DNA from: Diphasiastrum complanatum
Taxonomy: Eukaryota; Streptophyta; Lycopodiopsida; Lycopodiales; Lycopodiaceae
Assembly (NCBI GenBank): GCA_029204225.1
Contig: CM055098.1
Location: 2,475,106-2,539,105 of the forward strand
Direction: 5' to 3'
Length of the DNA: 64,000 nucleotides
A program made the position numbers and the translations under genes. Each line of letters opens with the position of its first letter. Positions within the stretch are counted from its first letter, which is position 1. This document shows, piece after piece, positions 22,061-34,100 of the stretch. Below the pieces are notes generated by a model. That model saw only the letters and a list, made by a program, of their open reading frames with translations. It searched no databases and was not told where the DNA came from.

Positions 22061-24596
22061 GGTTGTTCATGCAAGATACTAAAAAGTATCTCAAGCAAAG
22101 CTCAAAAAGCATCTCAAGATGCAGAGCTTTGTTTGAATCTCAGTATCTTAAATTGAGTTGTTGAAACCAAAGACTACCAAGATGTGAAATTGAAATACGA
22201 AAGCTAAAGAAACCTTTGACATTGATCAACATTAATGCAAGTTACAAGATTCATGTTCAGAATCCTTTGTGTACAATCAAACCAAATATTAGGCATTAAA
22301 GGCAACCATTTTTTCAAGTTAATTTTAGTGTCTGAGACATCTAGTTTTAGCTAATCAATCTTGTATTCAAATCATACAAATGTTGGATGTAATCATTGTC
22401 AAATGATCGTGATTAGCCTTTAAAAATATCACTAAGCCATTGTAACAAGTCATGTAATGGTAGTCATCCTCATGAAGCATGTTCGCACATGTGGGAATCA
22501 TGAATAGTTCCAAATTAGGGCTAATTATGTAGTGACTCAAGGTTGTTCAAGGTTAACTCAACATTTTGAGAAAACGTGAGTTGGTCACCATGAAGAGTGT
22601 CTAGTTGAAAGCTTGATTCAAGATTTAGAAATCATTGAGTAAGATGTTGTGAAGTAAGCAAAGTTGATAATTTTGGCTTAAGATTAAGATCTTGGAAGAA
22701 AGACACCCATTACAAGTCCACTTAGGATGGATCAAGATTCAATTAGGATATTGAGAGCCCTTGCATTAGACACCATGGAGAGAATTGAGCCAAAACCTTT
22801 AACTTGGCCATCAGTTGACTTCTTGACTCAACATCAAGATTTCAAGGTGGCCATCATGGAAGGCACCATGTTGAAGTATTAACTCAAGAAGATTAAGATC
22901 AAGATCAAGATGTTGAATGCACTACTACAGAGAACTTTGAGTCGTCACAAATCAAGATCAATAAAATGAATACTCATTTTTTAGTTGTTGGATGCCATAG
23001 AAGGCACTAAGATGTCTCAAGTATGCAACATATCATACTTTTGTGGAACATTTTTGTGTTGCAGATATCCCTAATGTTCGAGTTTTCAATGAATCTACAT
23101 TATTATATGCCACTTGTCAAATCAATCATATGACATTGGTTTTTTATAGTTGGAAGCAACTTGTCTCCTCTATGTGGCAAGATTTACATTACATATTTTT
23201 TATGATGTTTCATGAATATATGCACTTGTCAAATTCAAGCATTATATTCTATTCTACACACATTAATTGCTAGTGCCTTATTAGTGAATTCTCTTTCAAG
23301 TTGTTTGTGTGTATATCTATTACCATAGCCAAGTGAAGATCTATTAAGATCAATTGCATGCGCAACCAAAAGGATGCCTATGGAGCCAAACCACCCAACC
23401 AATAGGAAACGAATAGAAAAATCCCTAATCACTTCACCCGTCCAAAAGACGCTATACTACTTAACAACTTTAAATAACATTTTAAATCATAGTCCAGTCT
23501 TCCCAAACAAGTAGTGTTATGGCAATAGGCCAAGCCGTTATATCACCGTATCAGGGCGAGTGCCATATTGATTAGCCTACGGGCAGTTGGTCCATATCGG
23601 TTCGTTTTAAGTTATAATCGAGTATGAAAAGCTTTTACCGTTTTTTTACTTTTTTGGCCAAAAGACTTGGTGTGGACACGTGTGCTGGTATTAGGGCAAA
23701 TCCATGCCATACTAACCCAAGTGACCCTTTTCAGAGCAAGGTATGTCGCGCACTGTTGTCCATACTATTGAGCATATCCATGCTTTCCAGTTGTATCTCA
23801 CCAGAAATCTAAAGTAACACTTATTAGGGTACGTGTAGGATTTGCCATGATTGATTGTATGATTGTTTCTGTGCAAAATTATGCCATACAGAGATTATAA
23901 ATCAATCACAGTTTGAGGACACTACTTTGGAAAGACATCATTAGTTATGAGTGAGAAGTTCCCAAAGTTTCTACAAGGTATTAGGACATATCCATGCCAT
24001 TCTAACCCTTTTGTAGAAACTACGTATCTTACGCATATCCATGTTGTCTAAGACCGTTTTATTGGAATCCTCTCTTTTTAGAATTATTGACAGGAGTTTC
24101 TTAGAGAATCAATTGGTCGGTTCAGCTTTATGAATGTAGTATCTTTCGCATTAGTCGTATTTTCATGATCAAAGGAAAAGTAGTGTTGAATGAGAGTAGA
24201 TATAAAGTAAAGTGCATCTCTTTCTTCTTCGTGCTTACGTATAAAAACCGAAAAAAGCCATACCTAAATGTTCGTAGACAAGACTTCTTGGGAGGCTGCC
24301 ATTGTTGTTTTTTTGTAAAGGTTTTATTCTATATATCAAAATGACAACAAACATCTTTTCAGTCCATAGTAATGAGTTTATGCTAGAACGTTAAGATGAA
24401 GTGTATGGAGTATGCAAAACTATTTGCTTTGTAAAAACCGGGTAGACAGTCATACATGTGTTTGGAGTACGATGCTGTTTGGTTCTAAAATGAATCAGTA
24501 TGTGAATGATAAAAGGCCGTAGTAACCGATCAATGCTACATTATCACATGTACTGACAAGCGTTTTAGTATCATATTAGGGAGTTAGCAATCGTTG
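22061..24596. other. no gene seen
   Basis: About 2.5 kb of AT-rich sequence without convincing coding frames. A short GATCAAGATCAAGATGTTG run occurs near 22890-22912. No element boundaries are visible. Confidence 0.35.
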
Positions 24597-25753
<1,157 letters not shown>

Positions 25754-25816
25754 CCACCAACCGTCCTGCAGTTAGTGAATCCCTTTGGGGGGCAGTTAGC
25801 TCCCCGTAAGGGAAAG

Positions 25817-27214
25817 CTAACTACCCACCAAAAGACAATCAATATCATGTGGTAAATAATAAGACAAACCAAGAAATACCTCAGAGATGAGTAAATTATT
25901 GATGATAAGACATAGTTTATCCCTCATAAATCCGTTCTTTTGAAAAGCATCAACCAAAATCCCAATTTCTTTTATGAACGTATTTGGTTTGTTACAACAG
26001 TGCATTACGGCAATGACCTGTGAAACAATAGCCTTATATGAATTATAGATTAGTCTATTCAAAGCCAGATGTATATATTATTCCCTTCTTTTGTCAAAAT
26101 TTGGAAGGTGTGTTAGACCAGAATTTTGATCAAAGGCAATGGATATATTTAGAAAGTTGGTAATGTTACCATCTGAAGTTTTTCTTTCTATTTCTAGAAA
26201 GTCTAAAGAGTAGATCCAGTAAGGGTTTTCGGGGGTTCTTGTTTGTGTTTTATCCATGAAAAACTCAATATTAGGATTATTGATGAAACAAATGTTATCA
26301 ATCTATCTGAAAGAATGTATGAAGTCATTCATAAAAGAGGTAAGGCCTAGTCTGGCAAGTCTCTTTATAAATTGTGACTCAAAGAAGGATAAATACCAAT
26401 TACACCATGTTGGTGAACACGAAAACCCATAGGTATACCAAGTACTTGTTTCCAAGTTTTGTTTCCTAATCTGACGATATTGTTGTCGAACAGGAAATCA
26501 TTCCGTTGATAGAGTGAATTTATATCAAGAGTGTGCCATTCGTGTGATTGCTTTTTATCCCATGAACATTTGAAAACTTTGCGAATGTGATTCCATCTAT
26601 AATAAAGTATAACATGTTTGGAATGTTTGAAGACATATTTAATTGTCTTTTTCATGACTGTCTTTAGTCCTTCTGGACCATCCAAAGGTATATTCTCGTA
26701 ACATTTTGAAATATCTGCAACCCATAAATTGGTAATCATGGGTGGTAGATTTAGATAGAAATCCATAGATGACTCACATTGCCAATGGAAAATTGTGTCT
26801 GCTCTTAGGATATTTCTGTATGTATTTGTCTTAAAGCCTGCACCCTCCATTATCTTGGAGGGTAGAAAACTCAGGACGTTTTAGAAGGCGCTCTATTTCT
26901 CAGATGTTTTCGGCATCTCCCAAAGGTGCAAGAAGTTTGGAAGAGGAATCATTAGCAAGTTCGATGGATGCGTCAATCATGTATTGGCGGATAAAAAGAA
27001 AAGTAAGGTGTGATTTCACTACATTCATGGCAGGTTTATGAAGCCACATAAAGAATGCATTCAACTGATTTTGGAGGGAAGCACCAGGAAAAAACTTGGT
27101 TAGGTTATTCATCATGTACCAGATATTTAAACCAGAAAGTCTATGAGTTACTTTAAAGTTGGAGCCAAAAGGCAACGTAGCATCAGAGAATATGGAGTAT
27201 TGCTTGTTGTCCAT
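25817..27214 (-). pseudogene. Penelope/TERT-like reverse transcriptase relic
   Basis: Minus-strand pieces are collinear. The N-terminal piece 27214-26900 starts at ATG (MDNKQYSIFSDATLPFG). The RT fingers/palm piece 26850-26430 has VADISKCYENIPLDG (motif A) and WKQVLGIPMGF (motif B). After a one-base frameshift at about 26425, CSPTWCNWYLSFFE and the motif C region read R-stop-IDN, where an active enzyme would have Y-[IV]-D-D. The next block, NPYWIYSLDFLEI, is near 26220, and a C-terminal piece spans 26062-25817. The D-x-x-x-x-Y/IP motif A and the GIPMG motif B resemble Penelope-like and telomerase RTs rather than LINE, gypsy or copia enzymes. No GIY-YIG endonuclease was seen. At least two frameshifts and several stops make it non-functional. 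Confidence 0.65.
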
Positions 27215-28077
27215 CAGCAAGCCGTTTAACTTATATTATCCAAAAGGTGAGTTCTCTTGCTGTCCATCGTAAGCGTGGCATTAGTAAGAAGGTGTTTGAT
27301 GTCCATCGCTGGACATGATACACCTTATCCCAATGATTCGCAATTGATAATGCCCTTCCATTGCTGCCCATATATAACACAAAGTGAAACATTTAGATGA
27401 GAATGTGGATCAACGCTTCTACTGAAACAAATCCGCAGAGGGATGTGAACTATTGAGGTGTCATCATCGCGGCCAGAATGGCGCGCTATCATCATATCCA
27501 TTTTATACAAAACTCTCAAATTGTCCATCGTTGGATAGGTTTGCATTTCTACAAAGAAAGTTGATAAACAACATCTATTGTTGAGTATGGTTAGCCATAT
27601 ATGAGAATAAGCTTACAAAGGCAACATATCCAGAGCTACAAGCAACAGGAGAGCAAGCAATAATAGTAAAATGCTGAAAGAATAAGTACTTACCGTATGA
27701 AAACTTTTGTCAGGTGACGAACTGGTAGGGCGCATTAGCAGTAGCAGAGAGAAAAGCAAACTCTTCGCGGTGTAGTGTGGAGTAATCGTCAAAACTGCAT
27801 GCTTTATAATGTCACGCAACGTGGTTTCCCGGAAGGTACGAATGAGAGAGGGAAAATCAATTTCCCTCCAATTAAGATTTTAGAATTCAAAAAGTCTTGT
27901 AGTGTTTAAAAAAAAAAAACCTTGAAGTGGGAAATCTTTTTTGGTTTAAACAAAGGAAAATTTATTTAATGCAAGTTTAGAAGGTTAATTAGACCTTGCA
28001 ATTTAGACGAAATGGTTCGTCAACTGTTGTCCATATGTTCGATAGCATAGCAGGGTAGAGATAGACGAGGAGCATCC

Positions 28078-28150
<73 letters not shown>
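27127..28150 (-). repeat. pseudo-LTR copy B, with (GA)n
   Basis: Upstream direct repeat (element orientation); its low-coordinate end overlaps the first codons of the RT frame. The GA tract is 28081-28150. The frame at 27546-27325 encodes MIARHSGRDDDTSIVHIPLR, closely matching the frame in copy A, so this leader region may once have been translated. Confidence 0.85.
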
Positions 28151-28152
<2 letters not shown>

Positions 28153-28503
28153 TAATTGGAGGTGATAATGGGAAGATGAAGATCGATTATCACTAAGAGA
28201 GAGAAGAAATTTCGTTGTCTCCTCACAAGATGACAACGAGAGAGTTTTGCTTTAGTGTCCCCTCTTGAGGTTGTGAAATAATTTTTTCTTTTTTATATTA
28301 AAGAAATGCGCATTATGGGTTGCGGTGCATCCCGTACACTCTTGTGTGCCAAAATTGATGGCCTCTCTCTAATTAAGTATGTTATCATTATAACTCTCAC
28401 CTAAAACCTAGCCAAAATTTTATAGTATATGGCATGATTGTGATTCTTGTGTGTTCATTCAAAAGATGGGATGGGCATTATGTTGGGTGGCACTGAATTA
28501 TCA
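28151..28503. other. no gene; likely internal leader of LTR element
   Basis: AT-rich sequence between the GA tract and the primer-binding site. If the LTR at 28519 is real, this is the start of the internal region of that minus-strand element, of which nothing coding is left. Confidence 0.35.
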
Positions 28504-28515
28504 GCTCTGATACCA
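28504..28515 (-). other. tRNA-iMet primer-binding site
   Basis: The minus strand reads TGGTATCAGAGC, the exact 12-base complement of the 3' end of plant initiator Met tRNA used to prime many LTR retrotransposons. It lies three bases from the putative LTR end at 28519, the usual spacing. Confidence 0.7.
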
Positions 28516-28518
28516 CTC

Positions 28519-29270
28519 TGTTGGATATGTGCTTGACAACCTGAGCGATGTTCAAGTCCTATCCAAACAAGAGAAAAACAATATTAAGATTATAAAAGGA
28601 GGATCGAAACGAATTGTAGAATTCATACTATTACTGAGATCGTTCTTTCGACCAAAAGAATATATGTGTAGGTGTCTTAGACAACCATGAAGAGAGCGAT
28701 ACTATTAGATGTCAGCGACTACCATGCACTCTTCGTGTCAGATATTCTACGTGAGTTGTTAGAGCGAGTATTAGTAACATAGAGAAATTATCAGAAAACA
28801 TTCGACAACACAAGTGTTCGTTAAGAAATAGAGAATCAATGTATTAGCTGTTGTGATAACAACGATTAGATCACAAATCCTGTGCCCGAAAAATGGTTCA
28901 CAATAGTATTGTGCTACCTACCATGTTGGTTACAGATTAAATTATATCTCTACTTCTTGAATTGTTTTCACTCTCTCTTGTAATCTTCGACTCTAAGGAA
29001 TCATATAATCTGATACAGTAGAGTTCACACACAAACTCTGATTCATGCCCTTTGATGATTATACATCCGTCATCTCCTTATTTTGTCTCACTATATATAT
29101 ACACATCAATTACAAAGATCATGGCTAACTAATGTGTTTGGCACAATGTGGAGATTACAAGATTGGATAAATCATTTAGTGTAAACTGTATAGATAATAG
29201 TCGTGAAGAGAAAACAATTACTACATGGTAGTAAGGTTGAACAATGACGTACTCTATATTGGATTCAACA
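28519..29270 (-). repeat. 5' LTR of a lost LTR retrotransposon
   Basis: A 752-base segment whose ends are TGTTGGAT (plus strand, 28519) and ATTCAACA (to 29270), inverted repeats with 7 of 8 matches. It abuts a perfect tRNA-iMet primer site. On the minus strand a TATATATAG box (29091-29100) lies about 170 bases into the LTR, a sensible U3 promoter position. No second LTR and no gag-pol follow. Confidence 0.5.
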
Positions 29271-30765
29271 GATGATCTTTCAGCTGTCGAGTCGAGTCGA
29301 CTGTCGTTGATGAGTCGTGAGACTCTAACTCGAGTATTATCGAGTGTCAAGTCGACCTTGCTTTGCTTCAAATATCCATATATTATGCAGACTGTTCGAC
29401 TATGTGAGTAAAACTGCAGATTGACTTGGAGAATGGATATTAATATAGTTAAGGAGTACTCAGAAGATAAATTCAGGTGAGTAGGAGTAAGATTCGTAGT
29501 ATCACAAGGAGTTTGTCCCCCAGCTAAGGTGTCAACCTCCCCTCATTATCACCATAGCTAAGGGTTACCCTCACATAAGAAAGTGGAGACATTTATTAGG
29601 TGTTGGTAGGGGCACGCATGTTACGACGTATGGAGCGAGGCACATACGGGGCTTGGATACAATTTGCTCCACCCCATAGCATGGGTTTTTGCTATTAATG
29701 GAGAACATAGCTATTGTGGGCAAATATAATTTTCATTTTTTGTGAGACATTGTTTGACCGGGCACCCTAGTATGCAACCAACCATATGCTACAAAGTGCA
29801 CTGAAAAAAAAAACCACACATCACCATAGCTCAAAAGTATTACGTGCCACATGGCATCTCACCATAGGTCACAAATCTTACTTTGAGAGTCCATATCACC
29901 TAATATCATCCCACTTTATGATCCATGTACACCCTAGGATGGATGAGGGTGGGGCCTTACAACTCATGTAATAAATAAGCTCATCCCTAATAATTTGTTC
30001 TTCACAAGACAATTGCCAAAACAATGACATATGTATGTATATATACAACATGCGCAAGAGAAAGAAAGAAGTAAGAAACACACACCTCTAATAAATACAT
30101 ATACATATATAGATGCATAATTTTGTCAAATTCTTCGCCGATTGAAGGAAGCTAAGGATCGGTCGACCTAGCGATGCCGATCAGTTTCCACTGGAGCTTG
30201 ATCCGTTTGATCGCCATGAGCTTTCGTTTCTGGAGATACTTGATATACTACTAGCAAGTGATGCGAGAATATTATTGCTTGTTTATCTAAGTCCACGGAA
30301 GAATTATCTGACAGAAAAGCCCTTTTGCAGCTCACTGTCCAGCTAAGAGCGTTGTTCTCTCAGATCTGAGAAGATGTTCTTCGCAAGCTAATCCTTGAAA
30401 AGGCCTATAAGCAGGTATTCCTCAGACTGCTTCTCTATCTGATGGAGGAAGTTGCGACTTGACCTAAGAGGTGCGCAATGAGAACATCTGGTGCTATTAC
30501 CTAGCGGGATTGAATACACGAAGGCGCAGGTATTTTGTAGAAGTAAATGATAGGCACAAGATCATATGTGAGCAGGAACTTCAAGAGGTACATTCATTTA
30601 GGAAGCATGAGGGCATGACAATATAGTTAGCAAGCATTCCGGGCGTTTGCAAACCACAATCTCAACCTGGCGTGGTTGAGAAGTTTTCGGAGGGGCCTGA
30701 TTGGTGGAGTTGGCACACGCAGCTGGTTGGCGTTAACAGGGATTATCTTCAGGCCCCGATTTTTG
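29271..30765. other. upstream region of DHHC gene
   Basis: No gene recognised. It should contain the promoter and 5' UTR of the DHHC gene. A TATATATACA stretch occurs near 30037 on the plus strand, and another AT-rich run near 30100. From about 30130 the sequence is less AT-rich and may be 5' UTR. A 5' UTR intron cannot be excluded; I saw no decisive promoter element. Confidence 0.35.
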
Positions 30766-30954
30766 ATGGCATGGAACGTGTTCAAGTTTTGTACTGGCCT
30801 CCGAGTTGTGGGATCTGTCATGATCCTTGTAGTTCTTGCAGTGGTCTCAGTCTCTTATTATGCTGTTGTCATCTCCAATTATGGTCCCCAACTCCTCAAG
30901 GGTGGTTCTGAAACTGTTGTGGCGGCATTTGTGTTGATTGTCTTTCACGCATTG
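30766..30954 (+). CDS. PAT14: DHHC gene exon 1
   Basis: 63 codons from ATG to a GTATGT donor at phase 0. Encodes the cytosolic N-terminus, the first membrane segment and the start of the second (ending VLIVFHAL). Confidence 0.92.
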
Positions 30955-31103
30955 GTATGTTCCAAGGGTTCTTTTTCTTAAAAAAGAAAATCTACAGTGA
31001 ACTTGATCACGGTTTGTTTTCTGCATAGAAGATTTATTAGCTTGCTACAGAGAAAGAAAGAAAGAAAGATCTTAATTGATGGCTTTGAACTACCAAAACG
31101 TCT

Positions 31104-31159
<56 letters not shown>

Positions 31160-34100
31160 AGAAGAAGACGAGTTTCAACTACTGTTCTTTGTACCAAAAA
31201 CTATACGTCTGGTTATGTATCATCCAGTGGGAGTGTTAAGAACGCCTCTAAGTATATATAAGATCTGCTTGAAAATGTGAAGCTCATCCAGCAGGTTATC
31301 CTGCTCGCGTACATCAGGATAAACTCGGGAGATATAGGCATTCCAGCCATCCCTGAGCTCCCTATCTGTGAACTGCTCCTCATTCCTCCAAAGTGGATGG
31401 AGTATGTGGGCCATGGCATGCAGGGGCCTATGAAACCACTCCCACCTGCTCAACCAAAGGAGCCGGACCTCCGTAAGCCTGCAAGAATTAAGATTCAAGA
31501 GTCAAGACACAGTAATAATTATACAATATAGTACAATGTACATGATAGATCAATCATCATAGTACATATTGCATACTACTGTCTACATACTACATTTGGA
31601 ATTTGAATCTTGATTCTTGATATACATAATACCTCTCTGGGCTAATGGTCGTGCAAAGCCTCAACTGCTCGCCCAGCCTGTCCATGAACTCGTACAAGAG
31701 GCCCAATGTGCAGCCCTCTCGATTTGTAAGGCGCAGGACAGTGTAGATGGGTTGTAGGCCCACCACAATGGATCGAGCCTCATCCCAAGATGGTGAATGC
31801 ATAATGGTCCGCTCGAATCTCTTACTCTTGGGCTCCTGTGTCGGCCCCCACTGCGCCCAGTCAACAACAACAACCATCTGCCTCAAGCCCTGATGAACTT
31901 TCAGCAGTCGTTCCAGGACCAGGAACATAAATGCAAACCTGCATAGGGCACATTGCACAAGTGACAAATTCTAAGTTCTAACTTCTGACAAGAGTCAAGA
32001 GTCAAGACAATACATGGCACATGCAATGTGCATCATTGCATGAAATATTTACCACTACTAACTAAACAGTAAATAGTAAATACTTACCAAGTTCCAACAG
32101 TCTATAGAAGCGCATTCAAGAATCAAATTTGAGTTGCAACTTGCATACCTGGTGGGGGCAGGTCTCAAGACATCCAAGGTGGACTGTCTCCTGAACATGG
32201 CTAGGACCCTAGGCTTCCTGGTGACAAATCTCACCAAGAACCATGCAGTACGCACCACCTCTGCAATCCATGGAATCTTGGCCACATCCTCGACCAACAA
32301 GTCCAGGCAGTGTGCAGCACAAGGTGTCCAAAAGATCTAAGGGTAGGTCTCATTAACGAGCCTACCCATGGAGACGCAGTTTGATGCATTATCTGTGACC
32401 ACCTCATAGAACCCACGGTTCCCAGAACCGTGGGTTCTGGGAACCCTGGCAGGAACCATACCACGGTTCCTTGAACCGTGGTACGGTTCACCTAATTAAT
32501 TAATTAATTAATTAATTTCCTACGTTTCCCCCCCAAAACCCCCTGCAGCTCGTTTTAGACCCTCATTTCTCATTTTTTGCAGGTGGAGGTTTCTGAGAGA
32601 GTGTTGCTCAGATTGGTGAGAGAGAAGAGGGCAGGGTAGAGAGAGACCGTAGCGGCCACTGTAGAGAGAGAAAATTAGGGTTTAGCTGTAGGGTTGTTTT
32701 TTTGGCTAAAAAATCAGGTTTTTTGACATTCCCTCATGCAAATAGGTCTATTTTTAGGGTTTAGGCATTTAAGATCATGGAGAGAGTTTGGGACAGCCTA
32801 GAGAGAGACTGTACCAGCTCATCTAGAGAGAGAAGGATAGGGTTTATGGGTTAGGGTTTTTTTTGGAGCCAAAAATCAGGTTTTTTGCATTTGTCTTGTC
32901 TTGCACTTCTTCCGTACTTCACTTCCGTACTCCCTGTTTCCTTAACACACCATGCCTCCTGGAGATATGCCTGAGCTCTGGGGTGAGGTGGACCAAGACC
33001 CCGAGTTCGTTAGGTCTGACGTTCGGTCTGGGACGCGTGGATGGTCTTGTAGGTTTTGTCATGCTCGTTTTGTCAGCACCCTCACTAGGCTGAAAGGCCA
33101 TCTCCTTGGTGCTGTCAAGGGCGATGGCCAGCGCTTAGGCTCCCACCCTTGCCCACACATGCCTGCTCTAGAGCGTTGTAGGCTCATTGACATATATGGA
33201 GCTCGATTGATGCAGGCCGGTATGTCACTAGATCCTGATGTATATGCAGTGGTGTCATCCACCCCATGGGATCCACTAGCTCCTCGTTCACCACCACCAC
33301 GTCCTCCCCCACCTCCTGTTCCTGCTCCTCCCCCTCAGCCTGATGCACATCCACCACTCGTTCCTCAGCCCACCGCACCACATCCTACCGCACCACCACA
33401 GCCCACTGCACCACATCCCGCCCCTCCTCCTGCTACGTCTATTCCAGTCGGTGCATTTCCACAGCGTCCTCCTGCAGTCACTCAGATGACTCGCCCAGTG
33501 CAGACATTCCGTTTTCTTTGCTCTGAGTCGGCGCCAGATGGTCTCTCACAGGACACCTAGGACATACCATCCACTTTCCCTACACATAAGGATGATCTGG
33601 ACTCCGATGATGAGGACGGTGATGGTAGACAGCATGGTGAGGTTGGTTCTTCTGGAGCTTCTTCGCCACCTTCTCTGCAGCCCCAGCATCCCCCGCAGCC
33701 GCAGCATCCCCCTCAGGCCCAGATTCCCCCCAAGCCTCGGCACCCCCCTGCCACTGACATACCTCCTCCTGCTCCTCGTAGGGGTGCTTACCGCACTAGG
33801 GCATCTTCCAGCAGATCGTCTCGCAGCTCCCAGTATAGACAGCAGTCCATGGGGGAGTCTTTCCAGCCCCATCTTGAGGCCGAGGCCCAGCAGGCTGTGG
33901 CAAACATGATCTATGTGCTGAACCTACCATTTGCCATTGCTGACACGGAGCCCTTCAAGAGGGCTATAGCTGCAGTTGCTGCTGCAGGTCCACGCTTCCG
34001 GCCACCCGTGGCTGAGGCTCTCCGTACCACCTACCTTACGTCCAGGGTGGAGGATCTCACCACACAGATGATGCTTCTTAGGAAGGCCTGGGAGAGTTAT

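Noticed and set aside
33538-33909. 123-codon plus-strand and 108-codon minus-strand frames
   Set aside because: Shadows of the Pro-rich linker of the hAT transposase, which is read in another frame.
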